A stretch of DNA of 64,000 bases from Methylomicrobium lacus_A (GCF_041897535.1 NZ_CP169217.1:3534001-3598000), one strand, 5' to 3'. Positions 1 to 8,366 are shown, counted from the first letter of the stretch. Notes: a model not told the origin generated them from the sequence alone. Program-made: numbers and translations.

Positions 1-1
1 C

Positions 2-394
2 GATATCTATATGCCGGACATGAAATACGGCGATTCTGCGCTAGCCCACCGCTATTCCCATGTGCGCGATTATTGGGAGGTCAATCATGTGGCGGTCAAG
101 GAAATGCACCGCCAGGTCGGCGATCTGCAATGGGATGAGAATGGCCTGGCCTATCGGGGTTTGTTGGTACGGCACCTGGTTCTACCGAATGGACTGGCCG
201 GGACCGAAAAGGTGCTGGAGTTCATCGCCCGCGAGATTTCCACGAACACTTATCTGAATCTGATGGACCAGTACTATCCCTGCTACCGGGCAGGCGGCAT
301 CCCGGAGCTGTCCCGGCCTGTTAACGCGGCAGAGTATCAGGAAGCGCTGGCTATTGCCCGGCGACTCGGCCTGAATCGTCTGTCCGGCGTATAG
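2..394 (+). CDS. PflX-like radical SAM protein, C-terminal part (5' truncated)
   Basis: The reading frame is open from the first bases of the window, so the N-terminus, including the CxxxCxxC iron-sulfur motif of the family, lies upstream and cannot be seen. The visible 130 residues contain a DIYMPDMKYG segment, a central LVRHLVLPNG stretch and a C-terminal MDQYYPCYRAG segment. These are typical of the C-terminal half of uncharacterised PflX-type radical SAM proteins (COG1313), relatives of pyruvate formate-lyase activase. The substrate of this family is not known to me. The gene ends at a TAG and is followed by almost 400 bases without a convincing gene, so it appears to close a transcription unit. 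Confidence 0.8.
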   Translation, partial: DIYMPDMKYGDSALAHRYSHVRDYWEVNHVAVKEMHRQVGDLQWDENGLAYRGLLVRHLVLPNGLAGTEKVLEFIAREISTNTYLNLMDQYYPCYRAGGIPELSRPVNAAEYQEALAIARRLGLNRLSGV

Positions 395-778
395 AATGGA
401 CGAACGAAGGAAGTCCAGTCTTCGCGATTGCTGGGCTGCGTGCCTTAACTCTCGGCAAGATTAGCCAGCCTAACAGATATTGGATACGGATTGAAACCTC
501 TTTCGCCCAATTCTACTCTAACAACCAAGGTATTGATGATATGGAATTGCCGCAGACTCACCTCTTCACAAGCCAAAGACTAAAGTCTAGCTCTTTCTCT
601 ATAGAGATACCGGCCAATCCGGCACGACAGTAGCAGGAAAATCGCAAATCCTGAGTGATGCCAGAACCCTATCGCGTAAAGAAATTAATGAAATTTGCAT
701 AAAAACTTATGGTAGGATTAAAGGTGATTTACGCTGGTCGAAGTGGATTCTACGGGAACAACAATTTGGAGCATTGCA
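395..778. other. Intergenic region without a recognisable gene
   Basis: This stretch is more AT-rich than its surroundings and has stop codons in all frames. A likely ribosome binding site (GGAG, about 7 bases before the ATG at 779) lies at its right end. No tRNA, strong sigma-70 promoter or T-tailed hairpin was recognised. It presumably holds the promoter of the envelope cluster that follows. Confidence 0.5.
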
Positions 779-1561
779 ATGCGCAGAGCGATTACCGTGA
801 TCTCATTTACGTTGTATGGGGCCTCCCTATTGATTTTTATTTCAGCCTTATTAAGCCCTTTGCGGAGAGAATCGACTCCGCGAGAAGTAAGCAATACGGA
901 GGCCTACGCATCGCCTGAATCACTCGAGCAGCCTATCGAAAAGCCGGCGCAGGAACAAACGCAGAGTTACGAGGCCACTAGCAAGGGGGAGCCATCCATC
1001 ACGCAGGTTGAAGGCAAGGTTGAGCAAAACGATAATGTAATTGATGCAAGCCGGGAGGATTCGCGCACTATGCCATCACTACAAGCCGCTCCGGAGGCAC
1101 CTATCCCGCCACGCGATGAAAAACCGCCAGAGTCAGTCAATTCAATCGCGGCAGAGGAAAAACCTTCTTCTCAACGCAGGCCGATGACGCTGCTCGTTCT
1201 GGGTGATGGCTCGTTTTCTCCAGGCGTGGCGATACCCCAAGCCAGCGCACAAGAAGCAATCGATAAAATTATCCCTCTGATTCAAGCGCAGCCTTTGGAT
1301 AAAGTCATCATTGAAGGACATGCGGATAAATCGATACCGGATGGCTTCACCCCCATGCAAGCCTCAAAGTGGAATAAAATCGTCTCGATGCTGCGGGCAC
1401 AGTCCATTGCCCAACTACTGAAGAAAAAAGGGGTCGCCGGCGACAGAATCACTTTTAAGGGGCTTGGTGATGCCGTTCCGCTGGCATCCAACCGTACAAA
1501 AGCGGGGCGCTCGAAGAATCGCCGGGTGGAGATAAAACTCTCGCCTCCTCGACAGAAATAG
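779..1561 (+). CDS. OmpA/MotB C-terminal-domain protein with N-terminal membrane anchor
   Basis: The 260-residue product has one N-terminal hydrophobic segment (about residues 4-24), a long Pro/Glu/Ser-rich linker (about 30-145), and a C-terminal OmpA-like domain. The domain is marked by VIIEGHAD, a downstream RAQSIAQLLKKKGV helix and NRRVEI near the end. Domains of this type usually bind peptidoglycan, so the likely place is inner-membrane anchored with the domain in the periplasm. The start was set at the ATG at 779 because GGAG precedes it; an in-frame GTG at 743 lacks a good site. It lies 12 bases before the AAA ATPase gene. It might supply the peptidoglycan-binding function that many ExeA proteins carry in the same chain; this is inference. 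Confidence 0.7.
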   Translation: MRRAITVISFTLYGASLLIFISALLSPLRRESTPREVSNTEAYASPESLEQPIEKPAQEQTQSYEATSKGEPSITQVEGKVEQNDNVIDASREDSRTMPSLQAAPEAPIPPRDEKPPESVNSIAAEEKPSSQRRPMTLLVLGDGSFSPGVAIPQASAQEAIDKIIPLIQAQPLDKVIIEGHADKSIPDGFTPMQASKWNKIVSMLRAQSIAQLLKKKGVAGDRITFKGLGDAVPLASNRTKAGRSKNRRVEIKLSPPRQK

Positions 1562-1573
1562 TTAAATTGCACT

Positions 1574-3088
1574 TTGCCTGGAAATTATTTGTCTTTAGAA
1601 AGCTTACCCTTTGAAAATCTTCCTGATCCAGCATATTTTTTCGACCTAGACTATTATCGGTATTTGCTTGGTCGAATGATGGAAAGCCAATGGGCGGGAA
1701 GAAGTATAATGATAGTGGCGGGGCCGAGTGGTTCGGAAAAAGCCGCCTTTACTGAGAAACTCATGGCGTCTGTTTCCGAGAATACCAGGATAATCTGGTT
1801 AGCGGTGCCGCCGGCTAGCAGTGACAAACTTTTGCTTTTTCTGACACAGGAATTGCATATCAGCCCCGAATCGCCCGACAGGACTTTTGTTTTAAGAGAT
1901 ATTAAGGAGTATGTGTTAAAACTCCATAACGAGGGCAATCGTTGCCTGGTCATTATGGAGGAAGCGCATAAAATTTCCGAGGATGTGCTGGAATGTGTAC
2001 GGCTTTTGAACAATCTGGAACAAGGTAGTATGTATACCAATCATTTTGCATTACAAAACATGCCGTTTGAAAACGTTGCTGATCCGGCATGTTTTTTCAA
2101 CCAGGGCGATTATAGCCGTGTGCTCAGCCGCATGATCGATAGTTTGTCGGCGGGCAAAGGCTTGATGGTGGTGGCGGGGCCAATCGGCGCAGGGAAAACC
2201 ACTTTGAGTCAAAAACTCATAGTATCCGTTCCCGAACAAACCAGAATCATTTGGCTAGGCGAGCCACCCGAGACCAGTGAAGAATTGCTGCTTTTTCTGA
2301 CCCAGGAATTGCATATCAGCCCTCAATTGCCCGGCAGAGTTTTTGTTTTAAAGGATATTAAGGAGTCTTTGCTCAAGCTTCTCAATGAGGGCAATCGCTG
2401 CCTGTTGATTATAGACGAGGTGCATAAAATATCCGACGATGTGCTGGAGTGTGTCCGGCTTTTGAATAATCTGGAACAAGGCAGTTTCAAGCTTATTCAA
2501 ATACTCCTGGTTGGGCAGGATGACTTCCTTGTTAAATTGAACAGGCCGAATCTGGAGTCGTTCAAACAGCGCATTGCCTGGTTGGAATCGATTGGCCAAA
2601 TGACTCCTTTGCAAACGTATGAATATATCCTGCATCGATTGAAAGTCGCGGGGAGCCAGTCGAGCATTTTTACTGACGATGCCCTTGAAACCGTCATCTA
2701 TGCGGCTCGCGGCACGCCTCGCTTAATCAATACGTTTTGCGACAGGGCGCTTCGTATTAGCTATGAAGCCAATAAAACGATCGTTGATCTGGATAGCGTG
2801 AGACAGGCAGCCGATGAAATAGGCTTAGGCGGCGAAGTTTTTCTGCGGCTGGTGAATCGTCGCGGGGAGGAAGCGCAGCAAAATGTTGCGCTGCAAGCAT
2901 CGTCCTTAAAGGATAACGCCGACACGGTCGAGTCCGATACAAGACGAATGGAAAGCCCGCCTGTTGGCAAAGTCCAATCGGCGCCTACACATCAGGATAA
3001 ATCCTCATGGTTGTTTACGATATTGCTGCTTTTGGGCTCCCTTTTATTGTTGGCAGCGAGTCTTTTGTTTTATACCGAAAGCATGTGA
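1574..3088 (+). CDS. ExeA/GspA-like AAA ATPase with a degenerate partial N-terminal duplication
   Basis: The 504-residue frame contains the ATPase N-terminal half twice. The second copy starts at an internal ATG (2030) with MYTNHFAL..PF, the usual start of ExeA-type proteins. It has an intact Walker A (GPIGAGKTT) and Walker B (LLIIDEVH), followed by the rest of the AAA module and a C-terminal membrane segment (about residues 478-499). The first copy (about residues 10-152) aligns without gaps and shares LLLFLTQELHISP and VLECVRLLNNLEQGS. However, its Walker A reads GPSGSEKAA, its Walker B has E for D, and it begins at a TTG. The true start may therefore be 2030, giving a 352-residue protein. 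ExeA works with ExeB in assembling the type II secretin in Aeromonas; no secretion genes are seen here. Confidence 0.7.
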   Translation: MPGNYLSLESLPFENLPDPAYFFDLDYYRYLLGRMMESQWAGRSIMIVAGPSGSEKAAFTEKLMASVSENTRIIWLAVPPASSDKLLLFLTQELHISPESPDRTFVLRDIKEYVLKLHNEGNRCLVIMEEAHKISEDVLECVRLLNNLEQGSMYTNHFALQNMPFENVADPACFFNQGDYSRVLSRMIDSLSAGKGLMVVAGPIGAGKTTLSQKLIVSVPEQTRIIWLGEPPETSEELLLFLTQELHISPQLPGRVFVLKDIKESLLKLLNEGNRCLLIIDEVHKISDDVLECVRLLNNLEQGSFKLIQILLVGQDDFLVKLNRPNLESFKQRIAWLESIGQMTPLQTYEYILHRLKVAGSQSSIFTDDALETVIYAARGTPRLINTFCDRALRISYEANKTIVDLDSVRQAADEIGLGGEVFLRLVNRRGEEAQQNVALQASSLKDNADTVESDTRRMESPPVGKVQSAPTHQDKSSWLFTILLLLGSLLLLAASLLFYTESM

Positions 3089-3213
3089 GCGTGAACTCGA
3101 CGTTTTAACTTTGTATTCCTTGGCTTTTTATAGGCAAACGATGGTAAAAGTAAAGGCTTGTCATTCCAGATGCGGCGGGTATATTCGATAATAACATTCC
3201 AGAGGGCTGTGTC

Positions 3214-3714
3214 ATGGTTAATGATGATCGAATCCGCCTATCCCGCTCGCGATCGAGAAAGATCGAACAACAACAGTTAAGACGGCGGGCGCTCAAAATC
3301 GTCAACCGCCATACATGGTTATCGGGCGGCATGGGGCTGATTCCGACGCCTTTGTTATATCAAGCCGCCGTGGGCGGGCTATTAGGCAAGATGCTTTACG
3401 ATCTCTGCGGGCTTTACGGCACCAGCATGACACGGCAAAAGAACAAAGCCATTGTTGCCTCGGTTCTCGGCGGCGCGCATTCCGAGTGGATCAGCGTTTA
3501 TCTGGGAAGCAGCATCAGAAAAATCCTACCCGGTTTGGCGGCAATCGGCCATCCTGTTATCCGGCCGGTCGTTGCGGCCGGGGTTACTTACTCCATCGGT
3601 AAACTTTTTATTCAGCATTTCGAGAGCGGCGCCTGGTTGCAGGATGCCGCGGTGTCGAGCGTATCGGATCTTCCGGTCCGGCAAAGACGACAGGACAAGA
3701 AACGTCCTTACTGA
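3214..3714 (+). CDS. DUF697-like membrane protein
   Basis: The 166-residue product starts with a basic, Arg-rich N-terminus (residues 1-33). It continues with Gly/Ala-rich hydrophobic helices, including GMGLIPTPLLYQAAVGG and PVVAAGVTYSIGKLF. The composition and the spacing of these helices resemble DUF697 (YcjF-related) proteins, which often accompany GTPases or envelope-stress functions. The assignment is from memory of the family and is moderate. An AGAGGG ribosome binding site precedes the ATG. It follows the ExeA-like ATPase by 125 bases and has the same orientation, so the three genes from 779 may form one envelope-related unit. The C-terminal tail is basic and probably cytoplasmic. Confidence 0.5.
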   Translation: MVNDDRIRLSRSRSRKIEQQQLRRRALKIVNRHTWLSGGMGLIPTPLLYQAAVGGLLGKMLYDLCGLYGTSMTRQKNKAIVASVLGGAHSEWISVYLGSSIRKILPGLAAIGHPVIRPVVAAGVTYSIGKLFIQHFESGAWLQDAAVSSVSDLPVRQRRQDKKRPY

Positions 3715-3832
3715 TAGGAAGCGGGACCATCGGCGTTAATCATGCCCCTTTACTTCTGAAAGCCTTCGGCTCCCTTTTGTAATAGTTGTTTGATTCTGGC
3801 GCGTATTGCGCTAGACTTTAGTTTCGATTCGA

Positions 3833-3838
3833 TATAAT
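3833..3838 (+). promoter_or_regulatory. Possible -10 box upstream of haoA
   Basis: A perfect TATAAT lies 28 bases before the haoA start codon. No good -35 hexamer is seen at 16-18 bases; the nearest candidate, TTGCGC, is 21 bases away. The site may need an activator or may be a chance match. Confidence 0.3.
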
Positions 3839-3865
3839 AATCCAGGTCGGACACAGGGGTGCATT

Positions 3866-5536
3866 ATGAGAGATAAGATGCTTGCTTTGCTGATGTTGTT
3901 ATTCAGCCTGATGGGGTTCAGCGGCATCGGGGTTGCCGGCACCGACAAACCCGATTTTGAACAGCTCAAGAAAAGTTATTATGACGGGCATCCCGGCAAG
4001 GGATCGCACGCCGCTTATTGGGAACCGATTCCTATCCAGAAATACTGGAATCCTAAGAATTTCTACAAGCCGCCCAAAACGGTTCAGGGCGAATTCGGCC
4101 GCGATGCCTGCGCCACTTGCCATGAAGCCTCCACCCCGGGCGCATTCCATGCCTGGAAAAACAGCGCACACAGTAACCTCTCCGCGATTCGTAACCTGCC
4201 CGACAGCGATGTGCGCGCCTACAAGAAGCAAAAGCTGGCCGAAGTGGAAGCCAATTTGGTCAAACAGGGGCTCCTGAAAGCAGGCCAGCCGCTCGATCAG
4301 GTCGGCTGTATCGATTGCCACGGCGGTGTCGGTAAAGAAAAAATCAATCACGCCGAAAATCTGGTGATGCCGGACCGCGCCGCCTGCGGCACCTGTCATT
4401 TGGATGAGTTCGCCGAAGCCGAGTCGGAAAAAAGCCAGGAGTGGCCGCAGAAGCAATGGGGTAAGGGCCATCCTTCGCATGCGGTCGACTGGGAAGCGAA
4501 CGTCGAAAACACCATCTGGGCGGCCATGCCGGAACGGGAAGTCGCGCAAGGCTGCGACATGTGCCATTACCAGCAAAACAAGTGCGACGGCTGCCATACC
4601 CGCCACAGCTTCTCCGCCGCCGAGGCCCGGCAGCCGGAAGCCTGCTCCACCTGTCACAACGGCGCGGACCACAACGAGTTTGAAAACTTCATGATGTCCA
4701 AGCACGGCACCGTGTACCAAACGCAGGGCAAAGCCAAGTGGAATTTCGAAGTCCCGCTGAAAGACGCGCTCGCCAAGGGCGGCTATACGGCGCCGACCTG
4801 TCAGGTCTGCCACTTCGAATACCAGGGCGGCTATTCCCACAATCTGGTGCGCAAAGTGCGCTGGGCCTTCAACCCGACGCCGGCCATCGCCGACAATCTC
4901 GGCCATTCCTGGTTCGAGGACCGCAAACAGGCCTGGGTCGACACCTGTAGCCTGTGCCATTCGGCCAGTTTCGCGAAGGCTTATCTCGATGCGGCCGACA
5001 AGGGCACCGTGCAAGCCCTGGCCGTGGAGCAGGAAGCCAAGAAAGTCGTCACTCAGCTTTATGACGACGGCCTCCTGGTCGGCCAGAAAACCAATCGCCC
5101 CAATCCGCCGGCGCCGGAAAAGGACGCGCCGGGCGGCTTCTTCCAATTGTTCTGGGCGAAAGGCAACAACCCCAGCCGCGTCGAGCGTATCCATGCCGAC
5201 ATGTGGGAGCATGATTTGATCAAGCACTATAAGGGCATGTTCCATACCAATCCGGGCGGCTTCACCTACACCGAAGGTTGGTCGAATCTGATGAAGGACT
5301 ATGCCGAAATCATGGATGAAGACACCCGTCTGCGCGAGAAGGCCGGTCAGTCAGCGGCCGGCAGCAAGGCGGCCGTCGCTCCGGCATCAACGGCAAAGAG
5401 CGAAGCAGGCGGCAGCGGCCTGAGTTTCACCGGCCTGTTATTGATCGCGTTGGGACTCGGCGTCGCCTATAAGGTGTTTGGCCCTTTTCGATTCAAAAAA
5501 GCAGAAGCCACAGAACCGGGCGAAAAATCACCGTGA
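3866..5536 (+). CDS. haoA: Hydroxylamine dehydrogenase (octaheme cytochrome c)
   Basis: HaoA oxidises hydroxylamine in the periplasm, and in methanotrophs it removes the hydroxylamine made when methane monooxygenase oxidises ammonia. The 556-residue precursor has a signal peptide (residues 1-25) and exactly eight CxxCH heme sites, beginning near residues 82, 148, 174, 230, 240, 260, 312 and 361. Tyr468, in GGFTYTEGW, is my candidate for the tyrosine that cross-links the catalytic P460 heme in this family; this needs an alignment. A predicted membrane helix at about 517-538, after an Ala-rich linker, would tether the protein, unlike the soluble nitrifier enzyme. AGGGG precedes the ATG. The stop codon overlaps the haoB start (TGATG), so the two genes are translationally coupled. 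Confidence 0.93.
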   Translation: MRDKMLALLMLLFSLMGFSGIGVAGTDKPDFEQLKKSYYDGHPGKGSHAAYWEPIPIQKYWNPKNFYKPPKTVQGEFGRDACATCHEASTPGAFHAWKNSAHSNLSAIRNLPDSDVRAYKKQKLAEVEANLVKQGLLKAGQPLDQVGCIDCHGGVGKEKINHAENLVMPDRAACGTCHLDEFAEAESEKSQEWPQKQWGKGHPSHAVDWEANVENTIWAAMPEREVAQGCDMCHYQQNKCDGCHTRHSFSAAEARQPEACSTCHNGADHNEFENFMMSKHGTVYQTQGKAKWNFEVPLKDALAKGGYTAPTCQVCHFEYQGGYSHNLVRKVRWAFNPTPAIADNLGHSWFEDRKQAWVDTCSLCHSASFAKAYLDAADKGTVQALAVEQEAKKVVTQLYDDGLLVGQKTNRPNPPAPEKDAPGGFFQLFWAKGNNPSRVERIHADMWEHDLIKHYKGMFHTNPGGFTYTEGWSNLMKDYAEIMDEDTRLREKAGQSAAGSKAAVAPASTAKSEAGGSGLSFTGLLLIALGLGVAYKVFGPFRFKKAEATEPGEKSP

Positions 5537-6552
5537 TGTCTGAAAAAACACGGAAGGGACTGCTTGGGTTGTTGAGTATCGTGCTGCTCGCAACGGGCGG
5601 CACGATGCTATACCGGCAATGGGCATCTTCGCCTGCGATGCCGGCGGACGGCGGTGAACAACTCAACGTCCGCCATGCGCCGGAAGCGCCGGCCGGTGCG
5701 CAGGGCCGTTTCCCTGCGCAGTCGGTCGAACGCTATACCTTCAGCCAGGATGGCAAGGATCTATTCGATCTGCTGCTGGCTCGCTATCTGGATAATGAAG
5801 GCAAGACTCAGGGCGCGGTGCTGTTTCCGAAGGACATGCGGGAGATTGCTTCGACTCCGACCGGCTTGCGTCATGAGGTTTGGCAGTCCGCCGCCGATGT
5901 CATCGCCCGCAAGGCGCCGGAAGACGCCCTGTTCCTGAGCTGGTGGGACGATGGCCAGCGCATCCGTTACCTGAGCGGCAAGGAGCCCTGGCTGCAGAGG
6001 CCGGCTAGGCAGACCTTCGTCAATCCGGTATGGAAGGCGTTGAAGGACAATCTGCCCGCGGCATCGGCCGAGGAGGGCGCGCGCTTGGAGCAAATGGCGC
6101 GCTGGCTGACCATGGACGGCGACACAGCCCTGGCCGAGATTGCCGCGCATTTCGGCGCCTCTCGGCCCGTCTATCTGCTGGTGAATAATGACCTGCTGTT
6201 GCATCTGGCCGAGCTTTCCGCCTACGGCGGCGCGCCCTTGGCGCTCGATTCCAAAAATATCCCGGCGGGCAGTGACTTGCATGGGGATATCGCCCAGGTC
6301 AAGCGCTGGGCTCAAGAAACCGGCGACGGCAATTATCTGGCGCAGAAAGAGGGCAATTATTACCGCGTCTGGTCCACGCCCGATGCGAAAGCGAAAAACG
6401 CGCTGCTGGTGCGGCTCCTGCCTTTTGTCGATTCGCTAAAGCAAATGCCTGCGGGCGTCAGCCTGGTGTACCAGAGTCATTGGGGCGGGTTTCTGTCCAT
6501 TTATAAAGTCGATCACCGCCAATGCGTTAACGCTTGCAACCGTGGAGAATAG
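5536..6552 (+). CDS. haoB: HaoB, membrane-anchored partner of hydroxylamine dehydrogenase
   Basis: haoB is the usual companion of haoA in methanotrophs and ammonia oxidisers; its biochemical role is not settled. The 338-residue product has one N-terminal membrane helix (about residues 8-26) and a large, presumably periplasmic domain with no CxxCH motif. It is therefore not a cytochrome c and may help with maturation, anchoring or interaction of HaoA. The ATG at 5536 was chosen because it overlaps the haoA stop by one base; an in-frame GTG at 5533 is the alternative. The assignment rests mainly on this gene order together with the size and topology. Confidence 0.82.
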   Translation: MSEKTRKGLLGLLSIVLLATGGTMLYRQWASSPAMPADGGEQLNVRHAPEAPAGAQGRFPAQSVERYTFSQDGKDLFDLLLARYLDNEGKTQGAVLFPKDMREIASTPTGLRHEVWQSAADVIARKAPEDALFLSWWDDGQRIRYLSGKEPWLQRPARQTFVNPVWKALKDNLPAASAEEGARLEQMARWLTMDGDTALAEIAAHFGASRPVYLLVNNDLLLHLAELSAYGGAPLALDSKNIPAGSDLHGDIAQVKRWAQETGDGNYLAQKEGNYYRVWSTPDAKAKNALLVRLLPFVDSLKQMPAGVSLVYQSHWGGFLSIYKVDHRQCVNACNRGE

Positions 6553-6566
6553 CGAGGGTCAGAAGC

Positions 6567-6866
6567 TCAGGTTTTTTGTTTCTGCTTCTGCTCGAACGCC
6601 GCCAATTGCTCGGGCGTTGCCTCCTGCTGATATTTATCACGCCATTCTTGATAAGGCATGCCATAGACGATCGTCCGGGCTTGTTCATAATCGACCGCTT
6701 CGCCGCGTTCCTGTGCGGCCGCCGCATACCATTTGGCGAGGCAGTTGCGGCAAAAATCGGCCAGCAGCATCAAATCGATATTCTGCACCTCGGTATGCTG
6801 TTGAAAATGTGCAATCAGCCGTCTAAAGGCCGCTGCTTCGATTTCTGTCTGTGTTTGTTTATCCAT
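6567..6866 (-). CDS. DUF1244 family protein
   Basis: This 99-residue soluble protein matches the DUF1244 family in length and in its centre, MLLADFCRNCLAKWY, which carries a conserved C-R-N-C pair, followed by a GMPYQEWRDKYQ segment. The function of the family is unknown. The start at 6866 was chosen because AGGAGA precedes it; the open frame continues upstream by 20 residues without a comparable site. It converges on haoB with only 14 bases between the stop codons, and no clear terminator separates them. Confidence 0.8.
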   Translation of the reverse strand: MDKQTQTEIEAAAFRRLIAHFQQHTEVQNIDLMLLADFCRNCLAKWYAAAAQERGEAVDYEQARTIVYGMPYQEWRDKYQQEATPEQLAAFEQKQKQKT

Positions 6867-7251
6867 GTCTATTCTCCTGTAATTCAAAACCATTTTATCA
6901 GAATCCAAAAGTCGAATGATGTACATTTGACCGCGCGGCCATTATAATATCAACCCATTCCTGATGGACGGACAGTCCACGACCTCGGAACTTGCAGGTT
7001 CCTGCCCCAACCGCGAAAGGCGGCCACGGCGATCCCAGCTGTATTAACCTTTTTCTCCGGCAGCGGATGCGACGAAAACAGCGAAAGTTGAAGGCAAATG
7101 GGGCCGTTTCATGACAGCGGAAAAGGCGGCCTTGAATTCAGCCGTCGCCATCCCCATTATCTTTGCTCGGGCTCTTTCTGGTCATGTCCGCATTATCAGA
7201 GTTTAAATCCAACACTAACGAAAACACGGCGCCCTCCATCGCACCAGACGC
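6867..7251. other. Intergenic leader region upstream of yciB, no gene recognised
   Basis: A TATAAT sits at 6943-6948. Downstream are several short inverted repeats (GGAAC..GTTCC near 6988-7003, CCGC-GAAA-GGCGG near 7010-7022) and a 27-codon frame from 6964 with no ribosome binding site. The region could be a long structured 5' leader or a small RNA, but I match it to no known family. Confidence 0.3.
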
Positions 7252-7788
7252 ATGAATCCGATACTCGAATTTTTTCCGATCGTTTTATTTTTTATCGCCT
7301 ATAAGTTTTACGATATTTATGTCGCCACCGGCGTCGTGATTGTCGCGACCATTTTGCAGGTTGCCATCAGTTGGTATAAGACCCGCAAGGTCAGCACGAT
7401 GCAGTTGATAACCTTAGGCTTAATCCTAGTGATGGGCGGAGCCACGATCATTCTGCAAAACGAACAGTTCATCAAATGGAAATTATCGATCATCGAATGG
7501 CTGTTCGGCGTGGTCTTCCTGGGCAGTCAGTTTGTCGGTAAAAAAACGGTGATCGAACGGATGCTGTCGGCCAATCTGACTCTGCCCGATGCGATCTGGC
7601 GGCGCCTGAACACGCTGTGGGCGCTTTTCTTCCTCGGCGTCGGCTTCATCAATGTCTATGTGATGTATCACTACAGCACCGACGATTGGGTCATGTTCAA
7701 AACTTTCGTGGTGCCGGGGCTGATGGTCGTTTTCCTGCTCGGGCAAGTCGCGTTGATTTATAAGCATCTGCCGGAAGGCGAGGAATAA
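7252..7788 (+). CDS. yciB: Septation protein A / inner membrane protein YciB
   Basis: The 178-residue product is an integral membrane protein with about five hydrophobic helices. It starts with the family pattern MNPILEFFPIVLFFIAYK and ends with a charged HLPEGEE tail, and its length is typical of YciB/IspZ. These proteins sit in the inner membrane and influence cell-envelope integrity and septation. It heads the co-directional set yciB-yciI-bolA-parvulin, an order seen in other gammaproteobacteria. Only 3 bases separate it from yciI. No good ribosome binding site precedes the ATG. Confidence 0.9.
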   Translation: MNPILEFFPIVLFFIAYKFYDIYVATGVVIVATILQVAISWYKTRKVSTMQLITLGLILVMGGATIILQNEQFIKWKLSIIEWLFGVVFLGSQFVGKKTVIERMLSANLTLPDAIWRRLNTLWALFFLGVGFINVYVMYHYSTDDWVMFKTFVVPGLMVVFLLGQVALIYKHLPEGEE

Positions 7789-7791
7789 TCC

Positions 7792-8094
7792 GTGTTATAC
7801 GCGATCATCAGTGAAGATGTAGAAAATAGTCTGGCCAAAAGGTTGGCCGTCCGCCCGAAACATCTCCAACGGCTGCAGGAACTTCAGGACGCGGGACGGC
7901 TGGTGTTGGCCGGTCCGCATCCCGCGATCGACAGCGAAAATCCGGGCGACGCCGGCTTTAGCGGCAGCCTGGTCGTTGCCGAATTTACGAGCCTCGAGGC
8001 CGCGCGGCAATGGGCCGACAGCGATCCTTATATCGAAGCCGGCGTTTACGCCAAGGTTATCGTCAAACCGTTTAAAAAGGTCTTTCCTCAATGA
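7792..8094 (+). CDS. yciI: YciI family protein
   Basis: This is a small (100-residue) protein with a YciI-type ferredoxin-like fold. It shows MLYAIISED at the start, a central HLQRLQELQDAGRLVLAGPHP segment containing the conserved His, and SDPYIEAGVYAKVIVKPF near the end. The cellular role of most YciI proteins is unknown. It starts with GTG right after yciB, and its stop overlaps the bolA start (ATGA), so the three are surely co-translated. Confidence 0.88.
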   Translation: MLYAIISEDVENSLAKRLAVRPKHLQRLQELQDAGRLVLAGPHPAIDSENPGDAGFSGSLVVAEFTSLEAARQWADSDPYIEAGVYAKVIVKPFKKVFPQ

Positions 8095-8363
8095 CAGCGC
8101 AACTGATCAAGCAATTACTCACCGAAGCCCTCGCTCCGCAAACACTCGAAATTATCGACAACAGCGCCGCTCATGCCGGACACGCCGGCAACCGAGGCGG
8201 CGGCCATTATCATGTCACGATTGTATCGCCGCAGTTTGAAGGCAAGTCGATGGTGCAAAGACACCAGATGATTTATCAGGCGCTCGGCGATCTGATGAAG
8301 CAACAAATTCATGCCCTCGGCATCAATGCTCTTACCCCCTCAGAAGAAACCAAAGGAAATTAA
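8091..8363 (+). CDS. bolA: BolA family protein
   Basis: This 90-residue BolA/IbaG-type protein contains the loop HAGNRGGGHYHVTIVSPQFEGKSMVQRHQMIYQAL in segments; the HYHV and VQRHQ(M)IY motifs are diagnostic. BolA proteins pair with monothiol glutaredoxins to carry or sense iron-sulfur clusters and affect cell shape under stress. The gene overlaps yciI by 4 bases (ATGA) and is followed 3 bases later by the parvulin lipoprotein gene. No glutaredoxin gene is present in the window. Confidence 0.92.
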   Translation: MTAQLIKQLLTEALAPQTLEIIDNSAAHAGHAGNRGGGHYHVTIVSPQFEGKSMVQRHQMIYQALGDLMKQQIHALGINALTPSEETKGN

Positions 8364-8366
8364 ACG

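Noticed and set aside
3899..5245. A 448-codon open frame antisense to haoA
   Set aside because: It lies fully opposite the eight-heme haoA gene, and its composition (Phe, Val, Gly, Arg-rich) is typical of antisense shadows of GC-biased codons. It has no domain or ribosome binding site.
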